From Vibrio sp. STUT-A11 (GTDB taxonomy: Bacteria > Pseudomonadota > Gammaproteobacteria > Enterobacterales > Vibrionaceae): 64,000 bases of DNA. The position numbers were made by a program, and so were the translations under genes. Location: assembly GCF_026000435.1 (NCBI RefSeq), contig NZ_AP026763.1:2976001-3040000 (forward strand), given 5' to 3'. Every line of letters starts with the position of its first letter. Position 1 is the stretch's first letter. The notes below the pieces were generated by a model. That model ran no database searches, was not told the DNA's origin, and saw only the letters and a list, made by a program, of their open reading frames with translations. This document shows positions 17,065-26,196 of the stretch, piece after piece.

Positions 17065-19410
17065 ATGCAACATTTCTCCCGCACATTTTTAGCGGCCTCT
17101 ATCAGCACCGCCTTGTTTGTCCCTACCACTCAAGCTGACGCGAATATCCATGATAGTGTGCAGGAAATGCCCACCACAGATCAATGTTTGGTCGAAACGA
17201 GTGGTGATCAGGACGCTTTAAATGCACCCGTGGTAGTCGAGGCTGACAGACTGCAAGCCATTAGTGGCGACAAAGCACAATACTCTGGTAACGTCCAAGT
17301 CACGCAAGGTCAAAAGAAAATCACCGCAGATAGCGTAACGCTGCACCAACAAGACAACGTCGTGGTCGCTGAAGGTAACGTCACCTTCAATGACGGTCAG
17401 GTCGAAGCTCGCTCGGATCGCGTGACCAGCGATATTGATCAAGACACTTTCTCACTCGAGAACACGGACTACCACTTTATTTGTCAACAAGGACGAGGCA
17501 CGGCGGCCTATATTGCGCGTACTGGTCAGTCGATTTATGAACTGGAAGACGGCTCCATTACATCCTGTCCTCAAGGCGACAACTCTTGGCGCCTGGTTGC
17601 GTCCGGTATCGATGTCGACCAGGATGAAGAGACGGCAACACTGCATCACCCTCGCTTTGAAGTGTTAGATGTGCCTATTTTCTACGTCCCTTACCTGACC
17701 ATGCCAATAGGCAATACACGCAAATCGGGTCTGCTATTCCCTTCTCTATCGTACGGCTCTAGCGATGGTATGGAAGTAGAAGTGCCATTCTACTGGAACA
17801 TTGCGCCTCAATACGATATGACCCTGACCACGCTCTACATGCAGCAACGTGGGACCAAATTCGACACCGACTTCCGCTATTTAACCGATGGTTGGGGTGA
17901 AGGTGAAATTAAAGGCGAATACCTAAATTCAGACAGAAAGTATGCCGATGAGACACGCTGGGGCTACCAGTTTAAGCATGAAGGTATTATTGACAAGCAC
18001 TGGGTCGTGGATGTCGATTACTCAGAAGTGAGTGATATCGACTACTTCCTGGATCTCGACTCTGATATTGGTAACCGTGAAGATGGCCAACTGATGCAGG
18101 AAGGCGAAGTCCAATACCGCTCAGATTTCTGGGACGCCTCGTTGACCGTTCGCGACTTCCAAATCCTGTTGCAAGAAGAAAACAAACCTTATCGTCTATT
18201 GCCTCAGTTGGCAGTAAACTACTACACGCCAGTGTGGGGAAACTACCTCAACTTTGATGTGAAAAGCCAACTAAGCCGCTTTGACACCAGTGACAACGCC
18301 AAGCCCGATGCCACTCGTTTCCATATTGAGCCTGGCTTCACTATGCCGCTGTCTAACTCATGGTCGTCTTGGACAACAGAAGCTCGCGTGCTAGCCACAT
18401 ACTATTCGCAAGACTTAAATGGTCTGACCGACTCAGATCTGGAACTTCAGCTGGATGAAAAAGTGTCGCGTGTGATTCCAGAGTTCCGTAGTAACGCGCA
18501 GATTTATCTTGAACGTGATACCAGTTGGATCGAAGGGTACACCCAAACGCTGGAACCACAGGTTCAGTACTTGTACGTGCCAAAAGAAGATCAAACCAAT
18601 ATCTACAACTACGACACAACGTTGCTGCAAACCGATTATTACGGTCTGTTCCGTAGCCGCAAATACAGTAGTATCGATAAGATCGCATCCGCGAACCAGC
18701 TAAGCTACGGTGCAAGTACTCGTTTCTTTGATGACGATTATAAAGAACGTCTCAATATTTCATTCGGCCAAATCTATTACTTTGATAAAAAAACTAAGCT
18801 CAGCAACAGCCCAGCCGATCCTGATGACACGACAAATTACTCGTCATGGGCGATTGAAGCAGACTTCAACTATAACGATTACGTGTTCTATCATGGCGGT
18901 ATTCAATACGACATCGACCTAGGTTCAATGCAACTTGCGAACAGCACGTTAGAATACCAGTTTGACGGCGGTTTTATTCAAAGTAACTACCGTTATGTCA
19001 CTCGCGAATACATTGAAGATACGATCATTCTCGAAAACCTGGACACCATTACTCGGAAAGGTATTTCTCAAGCCGGTATTGTGGCCGCTTACGAATTTAA
19101 CCGAAATTGGTCCGCCAGTGGTCAGTACTACTACGACCTGAATGAAAATAACGACTTAGAATGGTTAGCAGGCTTACGTTATCAATCTGATTGTTGGTAT
19201 ATCGGTTTAACCTACTCTAACCAACTGTTAGGCTGGGAAGACCAAATTATCGGCGGCTCAGGGGCATCAGCAGAATACGAAAGCAACTTCAGTGTTAATG
19301 TTGGTATTCAAGGCTTTGCCACCAACCAATCTACTGGCACGGCAGCCAAAGAATTGGAAGGTTCAGACAACACCATCAAATATGGTCGCCCATTCTATCT
19401 GAACAATTAA
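17065..19410 (+). CDS. lptD: LPS-assembly protein LptD
   Basis: Outer-membrane beta-barrel that, with LptE, inserts lipopolysaccharide into the outer leaflet. The 781-aa product has a signal peptide (about residues 1-24), an N-terminal OstA/LptA-like beta-jellyroll (about 50-170, including VVVEADRLQAISGDKAQYSGNV), and a long C-terminal barrel rich in alternating aromatic strands. Cysteines near the N-terminus (QCLVE, FICQQG, TSCPQG) and near the C-terminus (SDCWYIG) could form the inter-domain disulfides known for this family. It heads the lptD-surA-pdxA-rsmA-apaGH cluster. Confidence 0.95.
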   Translation: MQHFSRTFLAASISTALFVPTTQADANIHDSVQEMPTTDQCLVETSGDQDALNAPVVVEADRLQAISGDKAQYSGNVQVTQGQKKITADSVTLHQQDNVVVAEGNVTFNDGQVEARSDRVTSDIDQDTFSLENTDYHFICQQGRGTAAYIARTGQSIYELEDGSITSCPQGDNSWRLVASGIDVDQDEETATLHHPRFEVLDVPIFYVPYLTMPIGNTRKSGLLFPSLSYGSSDGMEVEVPFYWNIAPQYDMTLTTLYMQQRGTKFDTDFRYLTDGWGEGEIKGEYLNSDRKYADETRWGYQFKHEGIIDKHWVVDVDYSEVSDIDYFLDLDSDIGNREDGQLMQEGEVQYRSDFWDASLTVRDFQILLQEENKPYRLLPQLAVNYYTPVWGNYLNFDVKSQLSRFDTSDNAKPDATRFHIEPGFTMPLSNSWSSWTTEARVLATYYSQDLNGLTDSDLELQLDEKVSRVIPEFRSNAQIYLERDTSWIEGYTQTLEPQVQYLYVPKEDQTNIYNYDTTLLQTDYYGLFRSRKYSSIDKIASANQLSYGASTRFFDDDYKERLNISFGQIYYFDKKTKLSNSPADPDDTTNYSSWAIEADFNYNDYVFYHGGIQYDIDLGSMQLANSTLEYQFDGGFIQSNYRYVTREYIEDTIILENLDTITRKGISQAGIVAAYEFNRNWSASGQYYYDLNENNDLEWLAGLRYQSDCWYIGLTYSNQLLGWEDQIIGGSGASAEYESNFSVNVGIQGFATNQSTGTAAKELEGSDNTIKYGRPFYLNN

Positions 19411-19469
19411 TCGAATTAAGCGTCTTAGAGTAAATAAGACACTAATTAAAAATACTGACGGAATTTTAG

Positions 19470-20753
19470 ATGAAAATTTGGAAATCAATCTTATTTACGA
19501 CCCTACTCTCTTGTGGAGCGGTTGCAGCACCAGTAGAGCTTGATAAGGTTGCTGTTATTGTGAATGACGGTGTCATTCTACAAAGTGATATCGACACAGC
19601 GTTAAAAACGCTACAAGCCAATGCTCGCCAAAGTGGGAAAAGCTTGCCTTCTGCCCAGGTGTTGCATGAACAAGTCGTTGAAAAACTGATTCTAGATACA
19701 CTTCAAGGCCAGGAGGCTGAGCGTATCGGTGTGCGCATCGACGATAGTCGTCTAAACCAGGCTATTGCAGAGATTGCACGCAACAATAATCAAACTGTCG
19801 AACAACTGACAGCATCAATTGCAAGTGAAGGGCTGAGTTACACCGAGTTCCGCGAGCAAATCCGCAAGGAAATTGCCGCTTCGGAAGCACGTAACGCGCT
19901 TGTGCGTCGTCGTATTAATATTCTACCGGCGGAAGTTGACAGCCTTTCGGAGCAATTATCACAACAAACCAACGCCACGGTTCAATACAAAATTAGCCAT
20001 ATTCAACTGCGCTTCTCTGATGACAAAGACAAGTCAGCAGTAGAAGCAGAAGCGAAAGCGCTGGCCAAAAAGCTCAATGACGGTGCAGACTTCACTGAAA
20101 TGGCTTACACCTATTCTAAAGGACCAAAAGCGCTACAAGGTGGTGACTGGGGCTGGATGCGTAAAGAAGAAATGCCGACCATCTTTGCCGACCAAATCAA
20201 CATGCAGAACAAGGGCAGTATCATAGGTCCATTCCGCAGTGGTGTTGGTTTCCACATTCTTAAAATCGACGATGTACAAGGTCTGGAAACCGTCGCGGTA
20301 ACGGAAGTGAACGCTCGCCACATTCTGATTAAGCCAACGGTTATCCTCAGTGATGAGGGCGCACAAAAGCAGTTAAATGAATATGTTCGCCGTATTAAAG
20401 CTGGTGAAGCAACATTTGCTCAGCTAGCTTCTCAACACAGCCAAGACCCAGGCTCTGCGGCTCAAAACGGTGAACTTGGTTACCAAACTCCGGACCTTTA
20501 CGTGCCTGAATTTAAACATCAGGTAGAAACACTACCAGTAGGTTCGATCAGTGAACCATTCAAAACGGTTCACGGCTGGCATATTGTAGAAGTGCTGGAT
20601 CGCCGTCAGGTTGACCGTACGGATTCTGCAATGAAGAATAAAGCTTACCGCATTCTATTTAACCGTAAATTTAATGAAGAAGCAGGCGCATGGATGCAGG
20701 AACTGCGTGCAAGTGCGTTTGTTGAAATCGTGGATGACAGCAATGACAACTGA
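19470..20753 (+). CDS. surA: periplasmic chaperone and peptidyl-prolyl isomerase SurA
   Basis: Escorts outer-membrane proteins such as LptD to the Bam complex. The 427-aa product has a signal peptide ending near AVAAP (residue 21), an N-terminal SurA domain (VAVIVNDGVILQSDID onward, to about 165), and two parvulin domains. Each parvulin has a recognisable core (MAYTYSKGPKALQGGDWGWM; LASQHSQDPGSAAQNGELGY). It lies 59 bp after lptD. Its end overlaps the pdxA start by 11 bp. Confidence 0.96.
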   Translation: MKIWKSILFTTLLSCGAVAAPVELDKVAVIVNDGVILQSDIDTALKTLQANARQSGKSLPSAQVLHEQVVEKLILDTLQGQEAERIGVRIDDSRLNQAIAEIARNNNQTVEQLTASIASEGLSYTEFREQIRKEIAASEARNALVRRRINILPAEVDSLSEQLSQQTNATVQYKISHIQLRFSDDKDKSAVEAEAKALAKKLNDGADFTEMAYTYSKGPKALQGGDWGWMRKEEMPTIFADQINMQNKGSIIGPFRSGVGFHILKIDDVQGLETVAVTEVNARHILIKPTVILSDEGAQKQLNEYVRRIKAGEATFAQLASQHSQDPGSAAQNGELGYQTPDLYVPEFKHQVETLPVGSISEPFKTVHGWHIVEVLDRRQVDRTDSAMKNKAYRILFNRKFNEEAGAWMQELRASAFVEIVDDSNDN

Positions 20754-21741
20754 TTTAGTTCGCAGAATTGTCGTAACCGCAGGGGAACCTGCGGGTATCG
20801 GCCCTGACTTGGTGCTGGCGCTCTCAAAAGAAGACTGGGCGCACCAAATTGTCGTCTGCGCAGATAAAAACATGTTAATGGAACGTGCCGAGCTACTAGG
20901 TATTGACGTCCAACTCTATGATTATAATCCAGAAGAAGCGCCTAAAGCTCAAAAAGCTGGCACGCTTATCGTCGATCATATCGAATTATCGGAAAGTACC
21001 GTAGCCGGTCAGCTCAACGAAGCCAATGGCCACTATGTACTAAAAACGTTAGAAAGAGCCGCTTTAGGCTGTATGAATGACGAATTTGATGCTATTGTCA
21101 CCGGCCCTGTTCACAAGGGGGTGATCAATCGCTCTGGCGTTGCATTCAGTGGACATACTGAATTCTTTGCCGAGAAGTCTAATACGCCGTTAGTTGTGAT
21201 GATGCTGGCGACGGAAGGACTGCGTGTTGCGCTGGTAACCACACATATTCCTTTGGCGTATGTGTCAAAAGCCGTCACTGAAGAGCGATTAGAGAAAATC
21301 ATCGGTATTCTTCATAAAGACCTCGTTGAAAAATTTGCCATCAAGCAACCAAACATCTATGTTTGCGGGCTTAATCCACATGCGGGAGAAGATGGTTGTT
21401 TAGGTCATGAAGAGATCGAAACCATCACTCCGACACTGGAAAAGATTCGACAAGAAAAAGGGTTTAATCTGATCGGCCCACTGCCAGCAGATACCATTTT
21501 CAATGACAAATATTTAAACGATGCTGATGCTGTTTTAGGCATGTACCACGATCAAGTATTGCCAGTTTTAAAATACAAAGGCTTTGGTCGTTCAGTAAAC
21601 ATTACGCTTGGTCTACCTTTTATTAGAACATCGGTGGATCACGGTACTGCATTAGATCTGGCAGGGACAGGTCAGGCGGATACAGGGAGTTTCCGAACAG
21701 CGCTCACGCATGCGATAGAATTGGTAGAGAAGAAACAATGA
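20743..21741 (+). CDS. pdxA: 4-hydroxythreonine-4-phosphate dehydrogenase
   Basis: NAD-dependent enzyme of pyridoxal 5'-phosphate synthesis. The product is 332 aa from ATG 20743 (MTTDLVRRIVVTAGEPAGIGPD). GGA lies 8 nt upstream. A longer frame back to 20674 would intrude 80 bp into surA. Family marks are GEPAGIGPDL, the metal-binding His in SGHTEF and in LNPHAGEDG, and YHDQVLPVLKYKGF. It overlaps surA by 11 bp and rsmA by 4 bp. Confidence 0.95.
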   Translation: MTTDLVRRIVVTAGEPAGIGPDLVLALSKEDWAHQIVVCADKNMLMERAELLGIDVQLYDYNPEEAPKAQKAGTLIVDHIELSESTVAGQLNEANGHYVLKTLERAALGCMNDEFDAIVTGPVHKGVINRSGVAFSGHTEFFAEKSNTPLVVMMLATEGLRVALVTTHIPLAYVSKAVTEERLEKIIGILHKDLVEKFAIKQPNIYVCGLNPHAGEDGCLGHEEIETITPTLEKIRQEKGFNLIGPLPADTIFNDKYLNDADAVLGMYHDQVLPVLKYKGFGRSVNITLGLPFIRTSVDHGTALDLAGTGQADTGSFRTALTHAIELVEKKQ

Positions 21742-22547
21742 GAAATGATGTCCATTTAGGACACAAAGCGCGTAAACGTTTTGGTCAAAACTTCCTGAAC
21801 GATCCATACATTATTGATGGTATCGTCTCAGCGATTAACCCAAGACCAGGCCAGAATCTGGTTGAAATTGGCCCAGGTCTGGGCGCTATTACTGAACCTG
21901 TAGGCCGTGAAGTCGACAAGTTCACCGTTATCGAACTTGACCGAGATCTGGCTGAACGTTTACGTAACCACCCGGATCTAGCGGATAAGTTAACCATTCA
22001 TGAAGGCGATGCGATGCGTTTCGACTTCACTCAGCTAGTAAAACCGAATAACAAACTACGTATCTTCGGTAACTTGCCGTACAACATCTCTACCCCGTTG
22101 ATGTTTCACCTTTTTGAATTCCATAAAGACATTCAAGACATGCACTTTATGCTTCAAAAAGAAGTGGTTAACCGTTTGGCAGCAGGCCCGGGTAGCAAAG
22201 CTTATGGCCGTCTGACAGTAATGGCTCAGTACTACTGTAAAGTGGTGCCAGTACTAGAAGTGCCACCAACAGCATTCGTACCGCCACCGAAAGTAGACTC
22301 AGCCGTCGTTCGTCTGGTTCCTTACGAAGAGCTACCGTGTCCAGCCAAAGACCTGCGTTTACTGGATCGCGTTTGCCGTGAAGGCTTTAACCAGCGTCGT
22401 AAGACCGTACGCAACTGCTACAAATCACTGTTGAGTACAGAAGTGTTGGAAGAGCTGGGTATCAACCCAGGCATGCGTCCAGAGAACCTGACGCTAGAAC
22501 AATTCGTTGCCATGGCGAACTGGCTGGCGGATAACCCACAACGCTAA
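21738..22547 (+). CDS. rsmA: 16S rRNA dimethyladenosine transferase
   Basis: KsgA/RsmA dimethylates two adjacent adenosines in helix 45 of 16S rRNA. The product is 269 aa. SAM-binding motif I is VEIGPGLGAITEP (about residues 42-54), and the catalytic motif IV is NLPYNIS. The start ATG overlaps the pdxA stop as ATGA, which indicates translational coupling. Confidence 0.96.
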   Translation: MRNDVHLGHKARKRFGQNFLNDPYIIDGIVSAINPRPGQNLVEIGPGLGAITEPVGREVDKFTVIELDRDLAERLRNHPDLADKLTIHEGDAMRFDFTQLVKPNNKLRIFGNLPYNISTPLMFHLFEFHKDIQDMHFMLQKEVVNRLAAGPGSKAYGRLTVMAQYYCKVVPVLEVPPTAFVPPPKVDSAVVRLVPYEELPCPAKDLRLLDRVCREGFNQRRKTVRNCYKSLLSTEVLEELGINPGMRPENLTLEQFVAMANWLADNPQR

Positions 22548-22574
22548 GTTTGTTAAACGAAAGCAACTCAATAC

Positions 22575-22611
22575 AATAAGCCAAACCAACCCCTTGCCGG
22601 TTTGGCTTATT
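22575..22611 (+). other. long perfect hairpin between rsmA and apaG
   Basis: AATAAGCCAAACC (22575-22587) pairs perfectly over 13 bp with GGTTTGGCTTATT (22599-22611). No T run follows, and the apaG ribosome binding site AAGGAG comes 12 bp later. It is more likely an RNA stability or partial-termination element than a full terminator, since apaG-apaH have no other evident promoter. Confidence 0.7.
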
Positions 22612-22634
22612 GCTAAGTTTCTTAAGGAGTGTAC

Positions 22635-23015
22635 ATGGACGTCATTCAACCCTGCATCAAAATTCAAGTTCACACCAAATACATCGAAGAACAGTCTAAT
22701 CCCGAGCTACAACGCTACGTTTTTGCCTACACCATCACGATTAAAAATCTAAGCCAGCAAACCGTACAACTGATTAGCCGTCGTTGGTTGATCACCGACT
22801 CTAACGGAAAGCAGATGACGGTTGAGGGAGATGGTGTGGTTGGGCAGCAGCCATTTATTCCAAGTAATGATGAATACACCTACAGCAGTGGCACTGCGTT
22901 AGAAACACCCGTTGGTGTTATGCAAGGGCACTATAAGATGCTCGACGAACAAGGACAGGAGTTCATCGCTGAAATAGAACCATTCCGTCTTGCCATTCCG
23001 AATGTTTTAAATTAA
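22635..23015 (+). CDS. apaG: ApaG protein
   Basis: Small fibronectin-III-like beta-sandwich protein of unclear cellular role, usually next to apaH. The product is 126 aa from ATG 22635, and the GTG two codons earlier falls inside the AAGGAG ribosome binding site. The glycine-rich block EGDGVVGQQPFIPSNDEYTYSSGT is the most conserved part of the family. apaH follows after 16 bp. Confidence 0.94.
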   Translation: MDVIQPCIKIQVHTKYIEEQSNPELQRYVFAYTITIKNLSQQTVQLISRRWLITDSNGKQMTVEGDGVVGQQPFIPSNDEYTYSSGTALETPVGVMQGHYKMLDEQGQEFIAEIEPFRLAIPNVLN

Positions 23016-23031
23016 TAAGATTGGAGAGTCA

Positions 23032-23838
23032 GTGGCTACCTATATTGTTGGTGATATCCAAGGCTGTTTTGAAGAACTGCAGCGACTATTAGAACAAGTA
23101 TCTTTTTCTGCCAAAAATGATCAACTCTGGCTTGCCGGTGACCTCGTCGCCAGAGGGCCTAAATCGTTAGAAACCTTACGCTTGGTTAAGTCATTAGGTG
23201 ACAGTGCCAAAGTGGTACTTGGCAATCACGATCTACATTTACTTGCCGTCGCTCATGGCGTTAAAAAAGTAAAAGATAAAGATAAGACCGCCCCAATTTT
23301 CGCCGCTCCTGACAGTAAAGCGTTATTGCAATGGCTCGCTAAGCAACCGCTTCTTGCAGAACATGATGACTTCGTTATGTGCCATGCTGGAATTTCACCA
23401 CAGTGGAATTTGGCAACAGCCCGCCAATGTGCCCGCGAAGTAGAAAACATCCTGCAAAGCGATCACCTATCGTGGCTACTGCACAATATGTACAGCAACA
23501 AACCAGATTACTGGGATGATTCTCTGACAGGGTTAGATCGCTATCGCTATACCATCAATGCATTTACGCGTATGCGCTTTTGTTTTCCGGATGGACGCCT
23601 GGACATGGATTGCAAACTTCCGCCACAACAAGTGACAGATGAAGAGTTAATTCCTTGGTTTGATCTTCCACAGAGAGTGGAGCTAGGCAAGACGGTCCTA
23701 TTCGGACATTGGGCGGCATTACAAGGCCATATCGATGAAGAAGTGATTGGTCTGGATACGGGCTGTGTTTGGGGTGGAGAACTGACGATGATTCGCTGGG
23801 AAGATAAACAAATTTTTACCCAACAGGCATTAAGTTAA
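23032..23838 (+). CDS. apaH: diadenosine tetraphosphatase (symmetrical)
   Basis: Hydrolyses Ap4A to two ADP and also decaps Np4-RNAs. The 268-aa product is a PPP-family metallophosphatase with GDIQGC (about residues 7-12), GDLVARGP (about 36-43) and GNHDLH (about 64-69). It starts with GTG at 23032, preceded by GGAGAG. It is the last gene of the lptD cluster. Confidence 0.95.
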   Translation: MATYIVGDIQGCFEELQRLLEQVSFSAKNDQLWLAGDLVARGPKSLETLRLVKSLGDSAKVVLGNHDLHLLAVAHGVKKVKDKDKTAPIFAAPDSKALLQWLAKQPLLAEHDDFVMCHAGISPQWNLATARQCAREVENILQSDHLSWLLHNMYSNKPDYWDDSLTGLDRYRYTINAFTRMRFCFPDGRLDMDCKLPPQQVTDEELIPWFDLPQRVELGKTVLFGHWAALQGHIDEEVIGLDTGCVWGGELTMIRWEDKQIFTQQALS

Positions 23839-23894
23839 GCTCTGATACCAACCTAAGTAAGAAAGTGGTCATACTTAATTATAGAGAACCAGAA

Positions 23895-23985
23895 AACAGG
23901 AATCGAACACAAACACGCATCAACCCATCCATGGGGCTTCGATTTGCCATCCATGGCAAAGAGAGTTTGTTTATCGAACCCTGTT
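23895..23985. repeat. cloverleaf-like inverted repeat downstream of apaH
   Basis: Outer arms near 23895-23916 and 23965-23985 are imperfect inverted repeats (AACAGG..TCGA versus TCGA..CCTGTT, and AAACA versus TGTTT). They enclose two perfect small hairpins, CCCAT-CC-ATGGG (23924-23935) and TTTGCCAT-CC-ATGGCAAA (23943-23960). It lies in the convergent apaH/folA gap and may act in termination or be a short repeat element. Confidence 0.6.
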
Positions 23986-24027
23986 CCCTGATCAGTTAGA
24001 TATCAGTTACTTAACGACTCTTCTAGG

Positions 24028-24158
24028 GTCATTCCAGCGAGCCCTAGCGAGACTAGGAATCTAATATCAGCGTGCTGGGAATAGATAGAAAGCTCTTTGA
24101 CAACAAAGTGCTCGAATAGAAGATCCTGAATTACGCTCCTTCGTCGCTTTTCGATGAC
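24028..24158 (-). repeat. ~132-bp intergenic hairpin repeat, copy C
   Basis: Inverted orientation, 131 bp, between convergent apaH and folA. It keeps the ATTCC...GGAAT end, the CTTTG-TTGT-CAAAG centre and the GAGTCGTTAAG flank. Its hairpin-1 outer arm is damaged by a small deletion (GTCATCGAA). Confidence 0.85.
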
Positions 24159-24208
24159 GGTAGGCTGGTATAGCCGCTCGTCGCTGTTATACGAACGGCA
24201 TTACCGTA

Positions 24209-24712
24209 TTAACAATGCTGTTTTGGTCTCGAATTATTTTCCAGAATCGTAAAGCGCATGTTGTAGGCGTTTTTCTCATCCGCTTGATACGCTTCTGAAT
24301 AAGTTTCTTTAAACTCATTCCCCCAATCAGGGAACTGCGTATCACCTTCGATAGCTGCCTCAATATGTGTCACATACAACTTCGTCGCGAGTGGTAGACA
24401 GGCTGAGTAAATAGCCCCACCACCAATGATCATCACTTCTTCCACATCACCCGCAACCTCTAATGCTTGTTCAATGGAAGTCACTGTCGTCACCCCTTCG
24501 ATACTTAGAGATTCATCACGACTGATAACGATATTAAGACGACCAGGCAATGGACGTCCGATAGACTCATACGTTTTGCGTCCCATGACGACAGGCTTGC
24601 CCATGGTGCAACGCTTAAACCATACGAAGTCAGCCGGTAAGTGCCATGGCATTTGATTGTCTTTACCAATGATACGATTGTCTGCCATCGCGGCAATCAT
24701 ACTAATGATCAT
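24209..24712 (-). CDS. folA: dihydrofolate reductase
   Basis: NADPH-dependent reduction of dihydrofolate, needed for thymidylate and purine synthesis and the target of trimethoprim. The 167-aa product shows the Met20-loop region NRIIGKDNQMPWHLPADFVWFK, with the catalytic Asp in LPAD (about residue 28), and the nucleotide-binding motifs VVMGRKTYESIG and VMIIGGGAIY. AGGA precedes the ATG. The ThrE-type pair lies upstream on the same strand, 9 bp away. Confidence 0.95.
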   Translation of the reverse strand: MIISMIAAMADNRIIGKDNQMPWHLPADFVWFKRCTMGKPVVMGRKTYESIGRPLPGRLNIVISRDESLSIEGVTTVTSIEQALEVAGDVEEVMIIGGGAIYSACLPLATKLYVTHIEAAIEGDTQFPDWGNEFKETYSEAYQADEKNAYNMRFTILENNSRPKQHC

Positions 24713-24721
24713 GTCGGGTCC

Positions 24722-25195
24722 TTATACTATCGGTCTGCGGCGATAGAATAACAGCCCCGGAACAGCAAGGCCAATGGCTAAACCTGCAATAATAAACATG
24801 GCTTTAAGAAAATTTTCCATGCACGTCGCAAGTAGTTCAGGTGAGTAACCTAAATGGTTTATCTCTACCATCGCAATCATGGCTTTGTAGGCAAACACGC
24901 CGGGAACCATAGGGATCAGAGCAGCAACGGTGAATACTTTCGGGTGGGCCAAAAAGCGACGAGACCAGTACACACCAATCATCCCAACTAAGGTCGCAGC
25001 GAAGAAGGTTGCCCACTCAATAGGAATCCCGAACTGCATCATTACATAACGACTACCATGACCAATCGCGCCGCCTACGGCACAGTAGATTAATGCTTTA
25101 TGTGGCACGTTGAACACCAATGCAAACCCCACAGCAGGTATAGCGGCAAAAAACATATCGTTTAACAGACCAAGCAGTAAATCGACAATACTCAT
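24722..25195 (-). CDS. threonine/serine exporter family protein, small subunit (ThrE_2)
   Basis: A 157-aa integral membrane protein with four or five hydrophobic segments, matching the C-terminal half of ThrE-type exporters (DUF3815). I chose ATG 25195 because it overlaps the stop of the upstream partner as ATGA, with GGAG 8 nt before. The frame is open six codons further. The two genes together equal one full ThrE polypeptide. Specific transport activity is inferred from family only. Confidence 0.85.
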   Translation of the reverse strand: MSIVDLLLGLLNDMFFAAIPAVGFALVFNVPHKALIYCAVGGAIGHGSRYVMMQFGIPIEWATFFAATLVGMIGVYWSRRFLAHPKVFTVAALIPMVPGVFAYKAMIAMVEINHLGYSPELLATCMENFLKAMFIIAGLAIGLAVPGLLFYRRRPIV

Positions 25196-25995
25196 CTGAT
25201 GCTCCATCCCCAAATTCCAGTCACACTCATCGCCGCAACGATGCCTAAGCAGGTCGCCAGCGTTAATAAACTCGCCATCACAAAGCGGGCAATCCCCATA
25301 TTGATATGACCTTTGAGCATGTCGGCTACCGAGTTAATCAATGGGAAGCCCGGTACTAGCATCAACACTGACGATGCCATCGCGACCGTAGGCAAGTTAC
25401 CAATCTGATAGATTTCCGCCTGCGCAGAAATTAAGGTAGTCACAAATGCCGTAGCGGCAAAATTGAGTAAAGGATTGAAATGACGGTGGCCAATTTCCTG
25501 GCGAACAATCATGCCGACCGCTGAGGCTAAGAAAGTCATAAAAAATATGCTTATATCCCCTCCCGCTAAATGACTAAATGCCGCACAAGATAGTCCGATC
25601 ATAAAGACCACCAACCAACGGTTATAGCGCTCAGGGCTGATATGATTAAGCTTTTTCTGCGCCATGGCTGAATCGAGTAACCCTCGCTCCATCATGATAC
25701 AAATACGCTGAATTTGTGTGATAACTCGCATATTGATACCACGATCGGCACAACTTCGTGTAGTGGTAATACAATGGCCATCCATCAGCGTGGTGACGAC
25801 AAGCGCATTTGCAGAGAGTGCTACCGCGACTTCATGAACACCACAAGCAAGGCCAATACGGCGCATAATATCGCTCACTAAGGTACTTTCAGCGCCATGA
25901 GCGAGCAACATCTGTCCGGCTTGAGCGACAAGGCGAGAAATCGCCCTTTGATTTGATACCGATACCTTTGTGGTCGGTATAGTTTCCAATGCCAT
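25192..25995 (-). CDS. threonine/serine exporter family protein, large subunit (ThrE/DUF1212)
   Basis: A 267-aa protein with a soluble N-terminal region (about residues 1-115, including LLAHGAESTLVSDIMRRIG) and five C-terminal membrane helices, the DUF1212/ThrE arrangement. It is translationally coupled to the small subunit. The family is associated with amino acid export, though many bacterial pairs are uncharacterised. Confidence 0.85.
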   Translation of the reverse strand: MALETIPTTKVSVSNQRAISRLVAQAGQMLLAHGAESTLVSDIMRRIGLACGVHEVAVALSANALVVTTLMDGHCITTTRSCADRGINMRVITQIQRICIMMERGLLDSAMAQKKLNHISPERYNRWLVVFMIGLSCAAFSHLAGGDISIFFMTFLASAVGMIVRQEIGHRHFNPLLNFAATAFVTTLISAQAEIYQIGNLPTVAMASSVLMLVPGFPLINSVADMLKGHINMGIARFVMASLLTLATCLGIVAAMSVTGIWGWSIR

Positions 25996-26119
25996 AGATA
26001 CGTCTAAATCCTTTTAGGGTCCAAATGATACTAATCCCAGCCAATTTTTAATCAATGAAGCTGGCATTAGTATTATTGTGCCGTAAATCACATCATCTAA
26101 ATATGATTAGATACAAAAA

Positions 26120-26143
26120 AAGCCGCAATAGGCATTGCGGCTT
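26120..26143 (-). terminator. obgE operon terminator
   Basis: AAGCCGCAAT (26120-26129) pairs perfectly with ATTGCGGCTT (26134-26143). On the - strand it is followed by TTTTTTGTATC. It lies 54 bp past the obgE stop. Confidence 0.88.
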
Positions 26144-26196
26144 AATTAAATTTTCTTGGTAACTATTTACCGGATGATAAAAACCGGGTGATGAAA

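Noticed and set aside
24722..25995. The split ThrE pair as a frameshifted single gene
   Set aside because: The junction is a regular ATGA stop/start overlap with a ribosome binding site, and two-gene ThrE arrangements are common, so it is a genuine pair.
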